Shown: positions 6,008 to 14,402 of the stretch, piece by piece
How the letters are laid out: every line of letters starts with the position of its first letter
How positions within the stretch are numbered: position 1 is the stretch's first letter
Assembly: GCA_945907335.1 (NCBI GenBank)
Contig: CAMDSU010000014.1
Coordinates: 1-18,921, forward strand
Direction of reading: 5' to 3'
DNA length: 18,921 nucleotides
DNA from: Bordetella parapertussis
GTDB taxonomy: Bacteria; Pseudomonadota; Gammaproteobacteria; Burkholderiales; Burkholderiaceae_C
Program-made: the position numbers and the translations under genes
Notes under the pieces: model-generated
The model's input: only the letters and a program-made list of their open reading frames with translations
The model's database searches: none
What the model was told of the DNA's origin: nothing

Positions 6008-7432
6008 ATGAAACCCCAATGTGAATACAAATTGCGAATAGGTTGGCGAGTGCGGTTCATGGGCTTGGTGACAAGCCTCTTGTTCTGTGGCCCGATATGG
6101 GCGCAAGAGGCTCAGCAGTTCACCTTGAAAAACGGCATGACCTTGATTGTCAAAGCCGATGCGCGTGCCCCGACAGCCGTGCACATGCTGTGGGTCAAGG
6201 TCGGCTCTATGGATGAAGTTGATGGCGTGTCAGGCGTGGCACATGTGCTCGAGCACATGTTGTTCAAAGGCACAACCACTATCAAGCCCGGCGAATTTTC
6301 ACGCAAGGTCGCTGCTTTAGGCGGTCGAGAAAATGCCTTCACCAACAAAGACTACACCGGCTATTACCAGCAAATTCCTGCAACACGCCTGCAAGAAGTC
6401 ATGCAATTGGAAGCTGACCGATTTGCCAATAACCAATGGCCTGATGATGAGTTTGTGCGCGAGCTTGAAGTGGTCAAAGAAGAACGCCGCATGCGCACCG
6501 AAGATTCACCGCGCATGTTGATGTATGAGCAACTCAACGCCGTGCAGTTCGCGGCTTCACCCTATCGCCGCCCGGTGATCGGTTGGATGAGCGACTTAGA
6601 CAGCATGACACCGAACGACGCACGTGAGTTTTATCGCCGCTGGTACCAGCCTGAAAATGCGGCGGTGGTGATTGTGGGTGACGTCAATGTCGCACGGGTG
6701 CGCCAATGGGCAGAGGAGATTTACGGTGTCATTCCGAAAGGCCAAGTCCCTCAGCGAAAACCACGCACCGAGCCGACCCAAGCTGGAACCCGCAGGGTGC
6801 AAGTCAAAGCCCCGGCAGACCAAGCGTATCTCGCCATGTCATGGAAGGTACCTGCATTCAAATCGTTTGAAGGTCACGAAGAAAGCCAAGACGCATTGGC
6901 TTTGACCATGTTGTCGGCGGTGTTGGACGGCTACAGCGGATCACGTTTGGACCGGGCTTTGACACAAGGAGAAAACCGTATTGCAGACAGTGCGGGCGCA
7001 TTCAACAGTTTCAGCGGCCGTGGCCCGCAAGTATTCACGATGGACGGTGTACCTGCCAAGGGTAAAACGGTGGAGCAACTGGAAGCAGCCTTGCGTGCAC
7101 AAATCAACCGAATTGTCGAATCCGGTGTGAGCGAAGCCGAGATGAAGCGCGTCAAAGCGCAATGGATGGCGTCCACCATTTACCAGCGCGACTCGCTCTT
7201 TAACCAAGCGCGTGAGTTTGGCAATTTGTGGGTGGAAGGGTTTGGCATGGACACGCCAGACCGATTGGTTGAAGCGCTGGTGGCGGTGACGGCAGAGCAG
7301 GTCCAAGCCGTGGCAAAAAAATACTTTAGTGATGACCAACTGACGGTAGCAACTTTGCTGCCGCAGTCCGGGCCCAGACCAGCGTTGCGCAAACCCGTTT
7401 CCGGCTCACGCCATACAGAAAGCACAAGATGA
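6008..7432 (+). CDS. M16 zinc metalloprotease, active subunit, exported
   Basis: Insulinase/pitrilysin-family peptidase of 474 residues, probably periplasmic. Seen: a basic N-terminal segment followed by a hydrophobic core and an Ala-Gln-Ala-like cleavage region (GPIWAQEA, near residue 32), the inverted zinc motif HVLEH at residues 79-83, and the third ligand Glu about 75 residues later within VVKEERRM (Glu158/Glu159). The two-domain M16 layout is present. Start: ATG 6008 gives a good signal peptide n-region; 5963 (ATG) and 6059 (ATG) are alternatives and no strong ribosome site decides. Its stop overlaps the next M16 gene (ATGA), so the pair likely forms a heterodimer like mitochondrial processing peptidase (inference from the family). 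The substrate is unknown. Confidence 0.9.
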   Translation: MKPQCEYKLRIGWRVRFMGLVTSLLFCGPIWAQEAQQFTLKNGMTLIVKADARAPTAVHMLWVKVGSMDEVDGVSGVAHVLEHMLFKGTTTIKPGEFSRKVAALGGRENAFTNKDYTGYYQQIPATRLQEVMQLEADRFANNQWPDDEFVRELEVVKEERRMRTEDSPRMLMYEQLNAVQFAASPYRRPVIGWMSDLDSMTPNDAREFYRRWYQPENAAVVIVGDVNVARVRQWAEEIYGVIPKGQVPQRKPRTEPTQAGTRRVQVKAPADQAYLAMSWKVPAFKSFEGHEESQDALALTMLSAVLDGYSGSRLDRALTQGENRIADSAGAFNSFSGRGPQVFTMDGVPAKGKTVEQLEAALRAQINRIVESGVSEAEMKRVKAQWMASTIYQRDSLFNQAREFGNLWVEGFGMDTPDRLVEALVAVTAEQVQAVAKKYFSDDQLTVATLLPQSGPRPALRKPVSGSRHTESTR

Positions 7433-8757
7433 AAAATTGGTTGATCTGTTGTGCTGCATGGCTTTTTGTGCAGCCTCTCGCATTCGCAGGCATTCCTATC
7501 CAATTTTGGACACTGGACAATGGTGCGCGGGTTTATCTGATGGAAGTTCAGGGGCTTCCCATGGTCGATATTCAGATTGAATTTGACGCTGGCAGCAGAC
7601 GCGATGGCAAAGAGCTCAACGGTTTGGCGCAAGCCACCGCCATGATGCTCGGCAAAGGTGTACAGGCGCAATATGGGATGCCTGCCTTGGATGAAAACCA
7701 GTTGGGTGAAGCTTGGGCCGATTTAGGCGCTTCTGCAGGGGCTTCCGTATCCAATGACCGCATGAGCCTGAGCTTGCGCAGTTTGACCCGTCCTGAGCTG
7801 CTAGACCAAGCTGTTGCTCTGGCAGCCCGGCAGTTGTCTGCACCGTCTTTTCCCGCCGATGTTTGGAAAAGCGAACGAGAACGTTGGATTGCCAGTTTGC
7901 GCGAGTCTCAAACCAAGCCCAATGTCATCGCCTCTGAGGCTTTCGCCAAAGCGGTTTATGGCGCCCATCCCTACGGACAAGATGCCGATGAAACCAGTCT
8001 GCGCCGTATCGAACCGTTGCAAATGAAAACCTTTCATGCCCGCTACTTGGTTCCTTGCCGGGCAAAGATCAGCATCGTGGGCGCGTTGAACAAGGCGCAG
8101 GCCACAGAAAAATTGACGCAATTGCTCAAAGGCTTGCCGTCAAATAACGCCTGTGAAATGTTGCCTTTGGTCGAAGAGGTGCAACCCTTGAGCACAGCCA
8201 AGCGCATTGATATCCCGTTCGAGTCTGCGCAAGCGCATGTGTTCATCGGCCAACCCGGTGTTGCCAGACAGCATCCCGATTTTTTGGCACTCACGGTCGG
8301 TAACTATGTTTTGGGTGGGGGTGGCTTCGTGTCTCGATTGACCGAGCAAGTCAGGGAAAAACGCGGCCTGAGTTACAGCGTTTACAGCTATTTTTCGCCC
8401 GGGCAACATGCCGGCGCATTTACCGTAGGGCTGCAAACCCGACCTGACCAAGCTGGTCAAGCCATTGAGGTGGCCACCCAAGTCGTGCGCGATTTTGTAA
8501 AAGAAGGTCCGAGCAATGCAGAAGTGCAAGCTGCAAAAGATTTTCTGATCGGCGGCTTTGCTTTGCGTTTGGACAGCAATCGCAAATTGATGGACAACCT
8601 CAGCAATATTGCTTGGTTTGATTTGCCATTAGATTACCTTGACACATGGACCATCAACGTCCAAAAGTTGACAGCTTTAGATATTCAACAGGCATTCGCC
8701 AGAAACCTTCAACCCGAGCGCATGGTCACTGTGGTACTTGGCGCTGCGGCACCATGA
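7429..8757 (+). CDS. M16 family protein lacking the zinc motif (partner subunit), exported
   Basis: A 442-residue M16-fold protein with a clear Sec signal peptide (MKNWLICCAAWLFVQPLAFA, cleavage near residue 20). At the place of HxxEH it reads GLAQATAMM: the two histidines and the glutamate are replaced by Gln68, Met72 and Ala71, so it should not bind catalytic zinc. The C-terminal part keeps the Arg...Tyr substrate-contact signature (RLTEQVREKRGLSYSVYS, Arg309 and Tyr316). This matches the non-catalytic partner of two-subunit M16 proteases. It starts inside the stop of the active subunit (ATGA) and ends inside the start of rsmD (ATGA), giving strongly coupled translation. Confidence 0.9.
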   Translation: MKNWLICCAAWLFVQPLAFAGIPIQFWTLDNGARVYLMEVQGLPMVDIQIEFDAGSRRDGKELNGLAQATAMMLGKGVQAQYGMPALDENQLGEAWADLGASAGASVSNDRMSLSLRSLTRPELLDQAVALAARQLSAPSFPADVWKSERERWIASLRESQTKPNVIASEAFAKAVYGAHPYGQDADETSLRRIEPLQMKTFHARYLVPCRAKISIVGALNKAQATEKLTQLLKGLPSNNACEMLPLVEEVQPLSTAKRIDIPFESAQAHVFIGQPGVARQHPDFLALTVGNYVLGGGGFVSRLTEQVREKRGLSYSVYSYFSPGQHAGAFTVGLQTRPDQAGQAIEVATQVVRDFVKEGPSNAEVQAAKDFLIGGFALRLDSNRKLMDNLSNIAWFDLPLDYLDTWTINVQKLTALDIQQAFARNLQPERMVTVVLGAAAP

Positions 8758-9311
8758 GTAACGGCGAAGTCCGCATCATTGGCGGACAGTGGAAGCGCAG
8801 CAAATTGCCTGTGGGCAAATTGCCAGGTCTGCGCCCCACACCGGACAGGGTGCGCGAAACCTTGTTCAATTGGCTGGGTCAAGACTTAACGGGTTGGCAT
8901 TGCGCCGATCCATTTGCCGGCAGCGGTGCGCTGGGGTTTGAAGCCGCTTCACGTGGCGCTGCTTCGGTATTCTTGTCTGATGCCAGCAGTGAATGTGTGG
9001 CTGCTTTGCAAAAAGCCAAAGACCGTTTAGATGCCGCTCAAATTCGTATCCAGCGCTCCGATGGCTTGGCCGTTTTGCGACAGTTGCCAACGGGCAGTCA
9101 AGACTTGGTGTTTTTGGATCCCCCCTACGATTACCCCCACCATGAACTCGCCTTGAAATTGGCCCGCCAATGCCTCAAGCCAGCGGGCTTGGTTTACTTA
9201 GAGGCTGACAAAGCTTGGCGCGATGACGTGCTGGGCCCCTTGGGTTGGACGCTGAGTCGCCATTTGAAAGCAGGTTCTGTGCATGCGCATCTGTTGCAGG
9301 CAGGGGCATAA
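8754..9311 (+). CDS. rsmD: 16S rRNA (guanine(966)-N(2))-methyltransferase
   Basis: SAM-dependent methyltransferase that modifies G966 of 16S rRNA in the small subunit. The 185-residue product shows the family N-terminus VRIIGGQWKRSKLP, then RPTPDRVRETLFNWL, the SAM-binding FAGSGALG (54-61) and the catalytic DPPY (122-125). Length fits the family. Start ATG 8754 overlaps the preceding M16 stop by four bases; an in-frame upstream extension to 8646 reads through the M16 gene and lacks family similarity. It is followed by coaD, the common rsmD-coaD order. Confidence 0.96.
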   Translation: MSNGEVRIIGGQWKRSKLPVGKLPGLRPTPDRVRETLFNWLGQDLTGWHCADPFAGSGALGFEAASRGAASVFLSDASSECVAALQKAKDRLDAAQIRIQRSDGLAVLRQLPTGSQDLVFLDPPYDYPHHELALKLARQCLKPAGLVYLEADKAWRDDVLGPLGWTLSRHLKAGSVHAHLLQAGA

Positions 9312-9342
9312 TCGCACAGGAAATAGCTTCCTAAGGAATGAC

Positions 9343-9831
9343 ATGAGTGAGCCTGTGATTGCGCTTTACCCGGGCACCTTTGACCCGATCACTTTGGGCC
9401 ATGAAGACATCGTGCGTCGCACCGCGCGAATGTTTGACACCGTGGTGATTGCCGTGGCCCGAGCGCACCACAAAAAAACCATGTTTACGTTGGAGCAACG
9501 CCTAGAGATGACACGCCAAGCGTTGGCCGATTGCCCCAATGTTCAAGTCCGTACCTTTGACGGATTGGTGATTGAATTTGCCAAGTCCCTGAATGCCAAA
9601 ACCATGGTGCGCGGCATTCGTTCAATGACTGATTTTGATTATGAATTTCAACTGGCTGGCATGAACCGGCGTTTGGCCCCGGAAATTGACACGGTGTTTT
9701 TGAACACACTCGATGTTTATCAATGCATTTCCAGCACCTTAGTCAGAGAAATATCTGCATTGGGCGGTGATGTGGCGCAGTTTGTCTCTGCGCCAGTTTT
9801 TCAATCCATGCAAATCCACGCCAAAGCTTAG
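9343..9831 (+). CDS. coaD: Phosphopantetheine adenylyltransferase
   Basis: Catalyses the fourth step of coenzyme A synthesis: 4'-phosphopantetheine plus ATP to dephospho-CoA. In 162 residues: the nucleotidyltransferase motif GTFDPITLGH (11-20, with TxGH), RGIRSMTDFDYE (90-101) and ISSTLVRE (129-136), all hallmarks of bacterial CoaD; the length is typical. ATG 9343 is supported by AAGGA at 9333-9337; an upstream in-frame codon at 9283 would overlap rsmD and has no support. It lies 31 bases after rsmD and 12 bases before the ferredoxin, in the same direction. Confidence 0.97.
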   Translation: MSEPVIALYPGTFDPITLGHEDIVRRTARMFDTVVIAVARAHHKKTMFTLEQRLEMTRQALADCPNVQVRTFDGLVIEFAKSLNAKTMVRGIRSMTDFDYEFQLAGMNRRLAPEIDTVFLNTLDVYQCISSTLVREISALGGDVAQFVSAPVFQSMQIHAKA

Positions 9832-10430
<599 letters not shown>

Positions 10431-11081
10431 TCAGTTTGCCTTCCTTGGATGGAATGGCCGCCGCCGGTCTTGGCGGTTTGGGCCGTGGCGGTTTGCTGGT
10501 GTGCACCATTTGGGTGGCTTTCACCATGTCACCGCTCGCCAAGAAGGCTAAGGCTTTGAGGCTTCTTTCTATGCAAGTGTCAATCACTGTTTTTTGATCC
10601 GGCGCTGGCTTTTTCAATACCCAGTGCAGCACCTCAGATTTCACACCAGGGTGTCCAATGCCAATACGCATTCGCCAATAAGCATCCGTGCCAAGTTGTG
10701 CATGGATATCACGCAAACCGTTGTGACCCGCGTGACTGCCACCGAATTTCATTTTGGCTTCGCCGGGCACCACGTCCAATTCGTCATGGACCACCAGAAT
10801 TTCCTCTGGCTGTATTTTGAAAAATTTGGCCAATGCCCCCACTGATTTGCCCGACAGGTTCATGAACGTAGCAGGCTTTAGCAGCCAAATGGTGTGCCCT
10901 TCAAACTGGGTACGCACCGCCCAGCCATGGTGATTTTTTTCCGGCTGCAAGCTGACTTTGAGTTGTGCCGCCAATTGATCGATCCACCAGAAACCGGCGT
11001 TGTGTCGGGTGTCTTCGTATTCAGTGCCCGGGTTACCCAGGCCGACAAACAGTTTGATCATGATGGGAGATTATGAGGCGC

Positions 11082-11108
11082 AAAAAAACCCGCCGAAGCG
11101 GGTTTTTT
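11082..11108 (-). terminator. Intrinsic terminator between rplY and pth
   Basis: AAAAAACCCGC and GCGGGTTTTTT surround CGAA on the plus strand (11082-11108). On the rplY (minus) strand this is a CCCGC stem with a UUCG loop followed by a T-run, a textbook intrinsic terminator. The flanking A and T runs make it usable in both directions. It lies 20 bases before the pth start. Confidence 0.88.
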
Positions 11109-11125
11109 GAAGCAGTAAAAGAAAA

Positions 11126-11752
11126 TTACTTCTTGCCTTTACCTTTGGCAGGTGCTGCTGCGGGTGCCGCAGCTTCTGGGGCCACTTCTTCCGCCACAGA
11201 CACGACGCTGACCAGCACCGGGTTGTTTTTGCCATGGACAACAGCTTTCACGCCGTTTGGCAAGGTGATGTCGTTGACATGCAATGAAGTGCCTTTTTTC
11301 AGTCCACTCAAATCGACTGCAATGAACTCTGGCAAATGGGCAGGCAAGCAAGCAATTTCGAGTTCAGTCATGACTGGGTTGACCAGACAGGCATCTGCTT
11401 TTACAGCAGGTGAATTTTCCTGACCGCTGTAGTGGAGTGGCACTTTCATGTGCAGCATGGTGTCGGCTTCGACGCGTTGAAAATCGATGTGCAACACCAA
11501 TTGTTTGAACGGGTGGTATTGCACATCGCGCAACAACACTTTAGACGTTTGACCGGCCAGTTCCATTTCAAGAATGGTGGCGTGGAAGGCTTCTTTTTTC
11601 AATGCATGCCACAAGGCATTGTGGTCAAGTTCGATATTGACGGGTTGGTGGGCTTTGCCCCCGTAAACGATACCGGGCGTACGACCGGTGATGCGCAGAC
11701 GGCGGCTCGCACCCGTACCCTGCAGAGTGCGCTCAAAAGCGACAAATTTCAT
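11126..11752 (-). CDS. rplY: 50S ribosomal protein L25/general stress protein Ctc
   Basis: 5S rRNA-binding ribosomal protein, long CTC/TL5 form of 208 residues. The N-terminal L25 domain (about 1-92) starts [20 protein letters not shown] and contains [10 protein letters not shown] and LLRDVQYHP; the C-terminal beta domain follows (about 93-185, with [20 protein letters not shown]); it ends in an Ala/Lys-rich tail ([13 protein letters not shown]) typical of betaproteobacteria. ATG 11752 has AGGAG at 11763-11759. The order prs-rplY-pth is conserved in the group. A hairpin upstream and a terminator downstream give it a transcription unit of its own or set its level relative to prs. Confidence 0.96.
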   Translation of the reverse strand: MKFVAFERTLQGTGASRRLRITGRTPGIVYGGKAHQPVNIELDHNALWHALKKEAFHATILEMELAGQTSKVLLRDVQYHPFKQLVLHIDFQRVEADTMLHMKVPLHYSGQENSPAVKADACLVNPVMTELEIACLPAHLPEFIAVDLSGLKKGTSLHVNDITLPNGVKAVVHGKNNPVLVSVVSVAEEVAPEAAAPAAAPAKGKGKK

Positions 11753-11806
11753 GGTTTTCTCCTGTAGAAGCCCACCGCGACCAGTGTGACTCCGGTTTCA
11801 CAAAAC

Positions 11807-11824
11807 GAAGCAGCGAACTGCTTC
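11807..11824 (-). terminator. UUCG hairpin between prs and rplY
   Basis: GAAGCAG (11807-11813), CGAA, CTGCTTC (11818-11824): a perfect seven-base-pair stem that on the prs strand has a UUCG loop and is followed by GTTTTG. The T-run is short, so it is a weak terminator or an attenuator. It lies 27 bases after the prs stop and 54 bases before rplY. Confidence 0.6.
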
Positions 11825-11851
11825 AACACATTGAACCCTAACCGCAACCGC

Positions 11852-12829
11852 TTAGAAAAGCTGGTCTTGGTCAGAGAACAAACTCATGACCGACTCTCCC
11901 TTGGCAATCCTTTGAATCGTTTCAGCGATCAAGGGTGCCACGGAGAGTTGGCGAATTTTTTGGCAGGCCTGAGCTTCTAGGCTCAGCGGAATGGTGTCGG
12001 TCACCACAACCTCGTCCAAGGCGTCGCCTTTGGCGATGCGGTCGATAGCGGGACCAGAAAAAATCGGGTGTGTGCAGTAGGCGTAAACCTTTTTGGCGCC
12101 GCGCTCTTTCAACACTTCTGCGGCTTTTACCAAGGTGCCTGCGGTATCGATCATGTCATCCATGACTACGCAATTGCGGCCTTCAATTTCACCGATGACA
12201 TGCATGACTTCACTGACGTTGGCGCGAGGGCGGCGCTTGTCAATGATGGCTAGGTCGCAATCGAGTTGCTTGGCCAATGCGCGGGCACGCACCACGCCGC
12301 CGACGTCTGGCGATACAACGATCAAATCATCATAATTTTTTAAACGCAAATCGCCCAGCAGCACAGGCGATGCATAAATATTGTCGACGGGGATATTGAA
12401 GAATCCTTGGATCTGGTCTGCATGTAAATCCATGGTCAAAACACGTGCCACACCAACGGTCTGCAATAAATCAGCGACAAGTTTGGCGGAGATAGGCACG
12501 CGCGATGAACGAGGGCGCCGGTCTTGCCGGGCATATCCAAAATAAGGGATCACAGCGCTGATGCGTTCGGCCGATGCACGCTTGAGTGCGTCCACCATGA
12601 TCAGCAATTCCATCAGGTTTTCGTTGGTGGGGTTGCAAGTGGACTGCACCACAAACACATCCCTGGCTCGCACATTTTGGTTGATTTCAACCGTGACTTC
12701 ACCGTCTGAAAACCGGCCAACTTCTGCGGCACCCAGCCCAATACCCAAATGCCCCGCCACCTCTGCGGCCAAGCCCGGATTGGCGTTGCCTGTGAAAACC
12801 ATGAAATCCGGAGTGGAGGCTTGCGACAT
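11852..12829 (-). CDS. prs: Ribose-phosphate pyrophosphokinase (PRPP synthase)
   Basis: Makes PRPP from ribose 5-phosphate and ATP for nucleotide, histidine, tryptophan and NAD synthesis. The 325-residue product has [12 protein letters not shown] near the N-terminus, [12 protein letters not shown], the ATP-binding [20 protein letters not shown] (97-116), the metal-binding [12 protein letters not shown] (133-144) and the PRPP loop [12 protein letters not shown] (221-232). The length is close to the family with a slightly longer start. ATG 12829 is chosen; Met10 is a less likely alternative. It lies downstream of ispE and tRNA-Gln on the same strand, the usual Burkholderiales order. Confidence 0.97.
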   Translation of the reverse strand: MSQASTPDFMVFTGNANPGLAAEVAGHLGIGLGAAEVGRFSDGEVTVEINQNVRARDVFVVQSTCNPTNENLMELLIMVDALKRASAERISAVIPYFGYARQDRRPRSSRVPISAKLVADLLQTVGVARVLTMDLHADQIQGFFNIPVDNIYASPVLLGDLRLKNYDDLIVVSPDVGGVVRARALAKQLDCDLAIIDKRRPRANVSEVMHVIGEIEGRNCVVMDDMIDTAGTLVKAAEVLKERGAKKVYAYCTHPIFSGPAIDRIAKGDALDEVVVTDTIPLSLEAQACQKIRQLSVAPLIAETIQRIAKGESVMSLFSDQDQLF

Positions 12830-12917
12830 CTTGGCGACCTGAGGTTAAAGAAATCGAGGGCATTCAGGTGGCGGTGTGTCCGTCGAACCCGGATGCTCTC
12901 GTCATAAAGCAATGAAG

Positions 12918-12994
12918 TGGCAGGGGAAGAAGGATTCGAACCTTCGCATGCTGGAATCAAAATCCAGTGCCTTAACCAACTTGGCGACTCCCCT
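12918..12994 (-). tRNA. tRNA-Gln (anticodon TTG), CCA encoded
   Basis: A 77-base cloverleaf on the minus strand: acceptor AGGGGAG pairing with TTCCCCT, D arm GCC...GGC, anticodon arm CTGGA-TTTTGAT-TCCAG with anticodon TTG (reads CAA and, by wobble, CAG), T arm GAAGG-TTCGAAT-CCTTC, discriminator G and genomic CCA. The last acceptor pair is G-T. It lies between ispE and prs with no clear promoter of its own in the 33-base gap, so it is probably cut out of the ispE-prs transcript. Confidence 0.96.
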
Positions 12995-13027
12995 ACACGA
13001 GAAACCTGTTTTTCAACAAGTCTCCAG

Positions 13028-13882
13028 TCAAACGTCGCAGGAGACCCACCCGGCCAGGGGATGAATTTCCAGATTGCTGCACAACTGCAATTGCCAGCCC
13101 TTAGGCGGATCGGAAAGCATGGTATCAGACGAAATGCGGGCAAAAACCGCGCTGCCTGAACCTGTCATTCCGGGCCGTAATCCCTGACGGATGAACCATT
13201 CCAAGGATTGGTCAACCTGCGGGCACAAACGCCTGGCAACTGCTTGCAAATCATTACGCCCGAAAGCGAATGGCCGTGCAGCAAAGTCCGACATTGTAGC
13301 AGGTGAAGAATCCCGTTTTAGCTCGGGATGCTTGAATATCTGGGCAGTTTCCAGCCCCTCGGCAGGTTTGAGAACGGCAAATCTGGCATGCGGCAACAGC
13401 ACAGGGGTAATGGTTTCACCAATGCCTTGCACCCAAGCATTACGCCCGCGCAAAAAAAACGGCACATCTGCACCCAAAGACAAACCCAATGGCAGCAATT
13501 TGGACAGCGGCCAATCCAGTTCCCACAACCGGTTCAATGCCAGTAAGGTCGTGGCAGCGTCAGACGAGCCGCCGCCCATTCCGGCTTGTGCAGGCACTCT
13601 TTTTTCAATTTGAATCAGCGCGCCATGAGAGGTGCCGCTGACTTGTTGCAATAAACGCGCGGCCTTTAAGCACAAATCCTCAGCAGGCAATGCATGGGTT
13701 AAATCGCGGCGAATCAATTTACCGTCCGTACGCACATCGAAATGCAAGATGTCCCACCAGTCGATCAACATGAATGCTGACTCGAGCAAGTGATAGCCAT
13801 CCTCTCGTCGGCCGGTGATGTGTAAAAAAAGGTTTAGCTTGGCTGGCGCAGGCACATGGTGCAAACGGTGGGTCGACGCCAT
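13028..13882 (-). CDS. ispE: 4-diphosphocytidyl-2-C-methyl-D-erythritol kinase
   Basis: GHMP-family kinase of the non-mevalonate isoprenoid pathway, phosphorylating the 2-hydroxyl of CDP-methylerythritol. In 284 residues: PAPAKLNLFLHITGRREDGY (11-30, catalytic Lys15), the ATP-binding loop GMGGGSSDAA (101-110), GADVPFF with Asp139, and the C-terminal GHMP motif GMTGSGSAVFA. Length is normal. ATG 13882 is four bases after the lolB stop, so translation is coupled. lolB-ispE is the common order across proteobacteria. Confidence 0.97.
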   Translation of the reverse strand: MASTHRLHHVPAPAKLNLFLHITGRREDGYHLLESAFMLIDWWDILHFDVRTDGKLIRRDLTHALPAEDLCLKAARLLQQVSGTSHGALIQIEKRVPAQAGMGGGSSDAATTLLALNRLWELDWPLSKLLPLGLSLGADVPFFLRGRNAWVQGIGETITPVLLPHARFAVLKPAEGLETAQIFKHPELKRDSSPATMSDFAARPFAFGRNDLQAVARRLCPQVDQSLEWFIRQGLRPGMTGSGSAVFARISSDTMLSDPPKGWQLQLCSNLEIHPLAGWVSCDV

Positions 13883-13886
13883 GGTG

Positions 13887-14402
13887 TTATTTTGCAGGGT
13901 CCAGCAAAAGTGTCAATTGCAGTTTGGGCAAAGGGCTGGAGCGCTGGGCAAAAATGCGCCGGCTTCGGGGCAAGGTTTCTGATGTGATTTGCCAGCCTTC
14001 AAGCGATGGCCCATCTGTTTTGAGCCAAGCCATGAGGGTCGGTAAAGGCAGCGCTGCACCTGTCAACTGTTGGGTCAAATCTTCCATGGAGGCAAATTGT
14101 TTTTGCTTGTTGCCCTCGGTCAGAACCGCACTGTTAGGTGTCCAACTGGCCACAGCCAGCGTGTTGCCCAGTGGCGAATAAATGGTCAATTCGCCTTTCT
14201 CAGCCGTACCTTGGAGATCAAAATTGAAACTGAACTGCTCTGGTTTGTCTTGCAAGATGCGCAACTGCAAGCGACCTTCCCAGTGGCCTTGTTGCGCAAA
14301 TTCAGTCAGTTTAACTTTGGTGAATAAACCGCAGCCAGAAAGCAGTAAAACCGAAGTGCATAGCCACAGGGCTACCAGCCGTTTGAATAGATAAATATTC
14401 AA
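13887..14402 (-). CDS. lolB: Outer-membrane lipoprotein receptor LolB
   Basis: Accepts lipoproteins from periplasmic LolA and inserts them in the outer membrane; itself a lipoprotein. Seen in 171 residues: a signal peptide with basic start (NIYLFKR), hydrophobic core and lipobox LSGC with Cys24; then a domain fitting LolB (FAQQGHWEGRLQLRI, QFSFNFDLQGTAEKGELTIY, SPLG). Sequence identity in this family is low, so the call also rests on its place directly before ispE. Start is TTG 14402, overlapping the TPR-protein stop by four bases (TTGA); no ATG precedes the signal core. Confidence 0.9.
   Translation of the reverse strand: MNIYLFKRLVALWLCTSVLLLSGCGLFTKVKLTEFAQQGHWEGRLQLRILQDKPEQFSFNFDLQGTAEKGELTIYSPLGNTLAVASWTPNSAVLTEGNKQKQFASMEDLTQQLTGAALPLPTLMAWLKTDGPSLEGWQITSETLPRSRRIFAQRSSPLPKLQLTLLLDPAK

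Noticed and set aside
7180..7671. A 163-codon open frame antisense across the M16 gene junction
   Set aside because: Both sense genes are well supported with motifs and a signal peptide; the antisense product has no family features.
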